64,000 bases of DNA from Trichomonas vaginalis G3 (Eukaryota; Parabasalia; Trichomonadida; Trichomonadidae). Under the pieces are notes generated by a model, which saw only the letters and a list, made by a program, of their open reading frames with translations, had not been told where the DNA came from and made no database searches. The DNA lies in the NCBI RefSeq assembly GCF_026262505.1, contig NC_067207.1:18816082-18880081 (forward strand). The letters are read 5' to 3'. Positions 63,209 to 64,000 of this stretch are shown here, in pieces; position 1 is the first letter of the stretch, and the number at the start of each line of letters is the position of its first letter. Made by a program: the position numbers and the translations under genes.

Positions 63209-64000
63209 CGCATTTTGAGAGATCCGGCTAAACAGCCGGAGGTTTTCCCCTCAAAATAAATTGAATAGTTGTAATTATATTTTATAGAAAAATGTTTTTT
63301 TATTCGGTCGCATGGTAGGCTAAAAATCTTTTTTATCATACATATGAAGAACAATAAAATTACAAGATTTTGGGTTGATTTTGTAGATTGTTTGATTTTT
63401 TTGAAAGAGTATACTCAAATTTTATATCAAAATTTTCAGTCAGGTTAACAGTAATTCTCTTAGTTTAGATTCACCTACTAGAGATAATCAAAATTAGCTG
63501 GACAATTTGAGTTTTTAAATAAAAATCACCGTTGTGATATGAGGTTACTAAAATTAATTCTCTTTCTTATATTTGCCTTCTCGGCATCGATAGAATAAAA
63601 AGAAATGCTCCAATTCAAGAAAATGAAGGCTTTATAAATTTGAAAATTTGAAATCTTTCTTTTACTCAATCTAAAATAATAATTTATAATATACATCACC
63701 TATACCTAAGAAAACAGAGTGAAAACATGAAGGAAATGCATCAAAATTGAGGGAAATATTTCGGTTATCTTCTCAAGGCGTCAATTGGACCTAGGAAATG
63801 TTGTTTTCTACCTATGAAAATTTGCTCAACCATTTGCGTTTATAATAAAAAGGAAAAAATTAATTGTCATTATTTCAATATTCGCCATTTTTAAGAGAAT
63901 AAAAACCATAATTTAATCTAACAAAAACAAAATATCTTTATCATACATACGCTGGATTTCTGCTTCAAAATATTCCTAACAGGAACATTTATTTTCTTTC
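63209..64000. other. AT-rich stretch at window end
   Basis: No gene seen. It begins with the Derlin upstream region containing the CCGGCT-AAAC-AGCCGG hairpin near 63225-63240. Confidence 0.5.

Overview
The window comes from an AT-rich, gene-sparse protist genome that looks like a trichomonad (Trichomonas or Tritrichomonas; the species cannot be fixed from sequence alone). The evidence is a Maverick/Polinton with the trichomonad-type capsid gene, a 1300-bp Tc1/mariner copy, DUF3447-ankyrin proteins, glycine-rich and beta-helix surface-protein families, a NifU-like protein with a short hydrogenosome-type presequence, uninterrupted genes, and TCAYW initiator-like boxes a few bases before several ATGs.

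Layout. 1-5300: right end of a Maverick/Polinton fossil that runs off the left edge. 5429-5767: hydrogenosomal Nfu. 6547-17890: damaged or unusual host genes (glycine-rich pseudogene, kinase lacking subdomain IX, Sir2 fragment plus Sir2 with an in-frame TGA, a stalked surface protein, an ankyrin protein, an Hsp70 ATPase domain without substrate domain). 18612-19911: a mariner element that looks intact. 20584-22443: a kinase gene split by a 922-bp DNA transposon with 8-bp target duplication. 24526-32524: two membrane proteins, an E2F-like factor, a thioredoxin-like membrane protein and a PP1-type phosphatase. 34019-42362: three full-size copies and one remnant of a surface-protein family, interleaved with a broken duplicate of the AP-1 gamma adaptin gene and the intact gene itself. 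43248-50917: GAPDH, a beta-barrel protein, tRNA-Leu(CAG), an FY-rich-domain protein, a MITE, a secreted glycine-rich protein and a cyclophilin with a CaaX-like end. 51184-52998: a nested repeat island. 53219-63208: a fourth surface-protein copy, p47 (Cdc48 cofactor), two ankyrin genes, a beta-helix membrane protein and Derlin.

The most unusual structure is at 51603-51914: five near-perfect hairpins (20-26 bp stems, 8-11 nt loops) spaced 62-62.5 bp centre to centre, with hairpins 1 and 5 sharing the same arms. They lie inside a TA-flanked inverted-repeat element that also carries a MULE-like insertion with a 10-bp target duplication.

Housekeeping genes (GAPDH, AP-1 gamma, PP1, p47, Derlin, cyclophilin) are intact. 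p47 and Derlin belong to the same Cdc48/ERAD pathway. Many multi-copy accessory genes have recent single lesions or transposon insertions, so the region shows fast duplication and decay around a few conserved genes. No spliceosomal intron was recognised.
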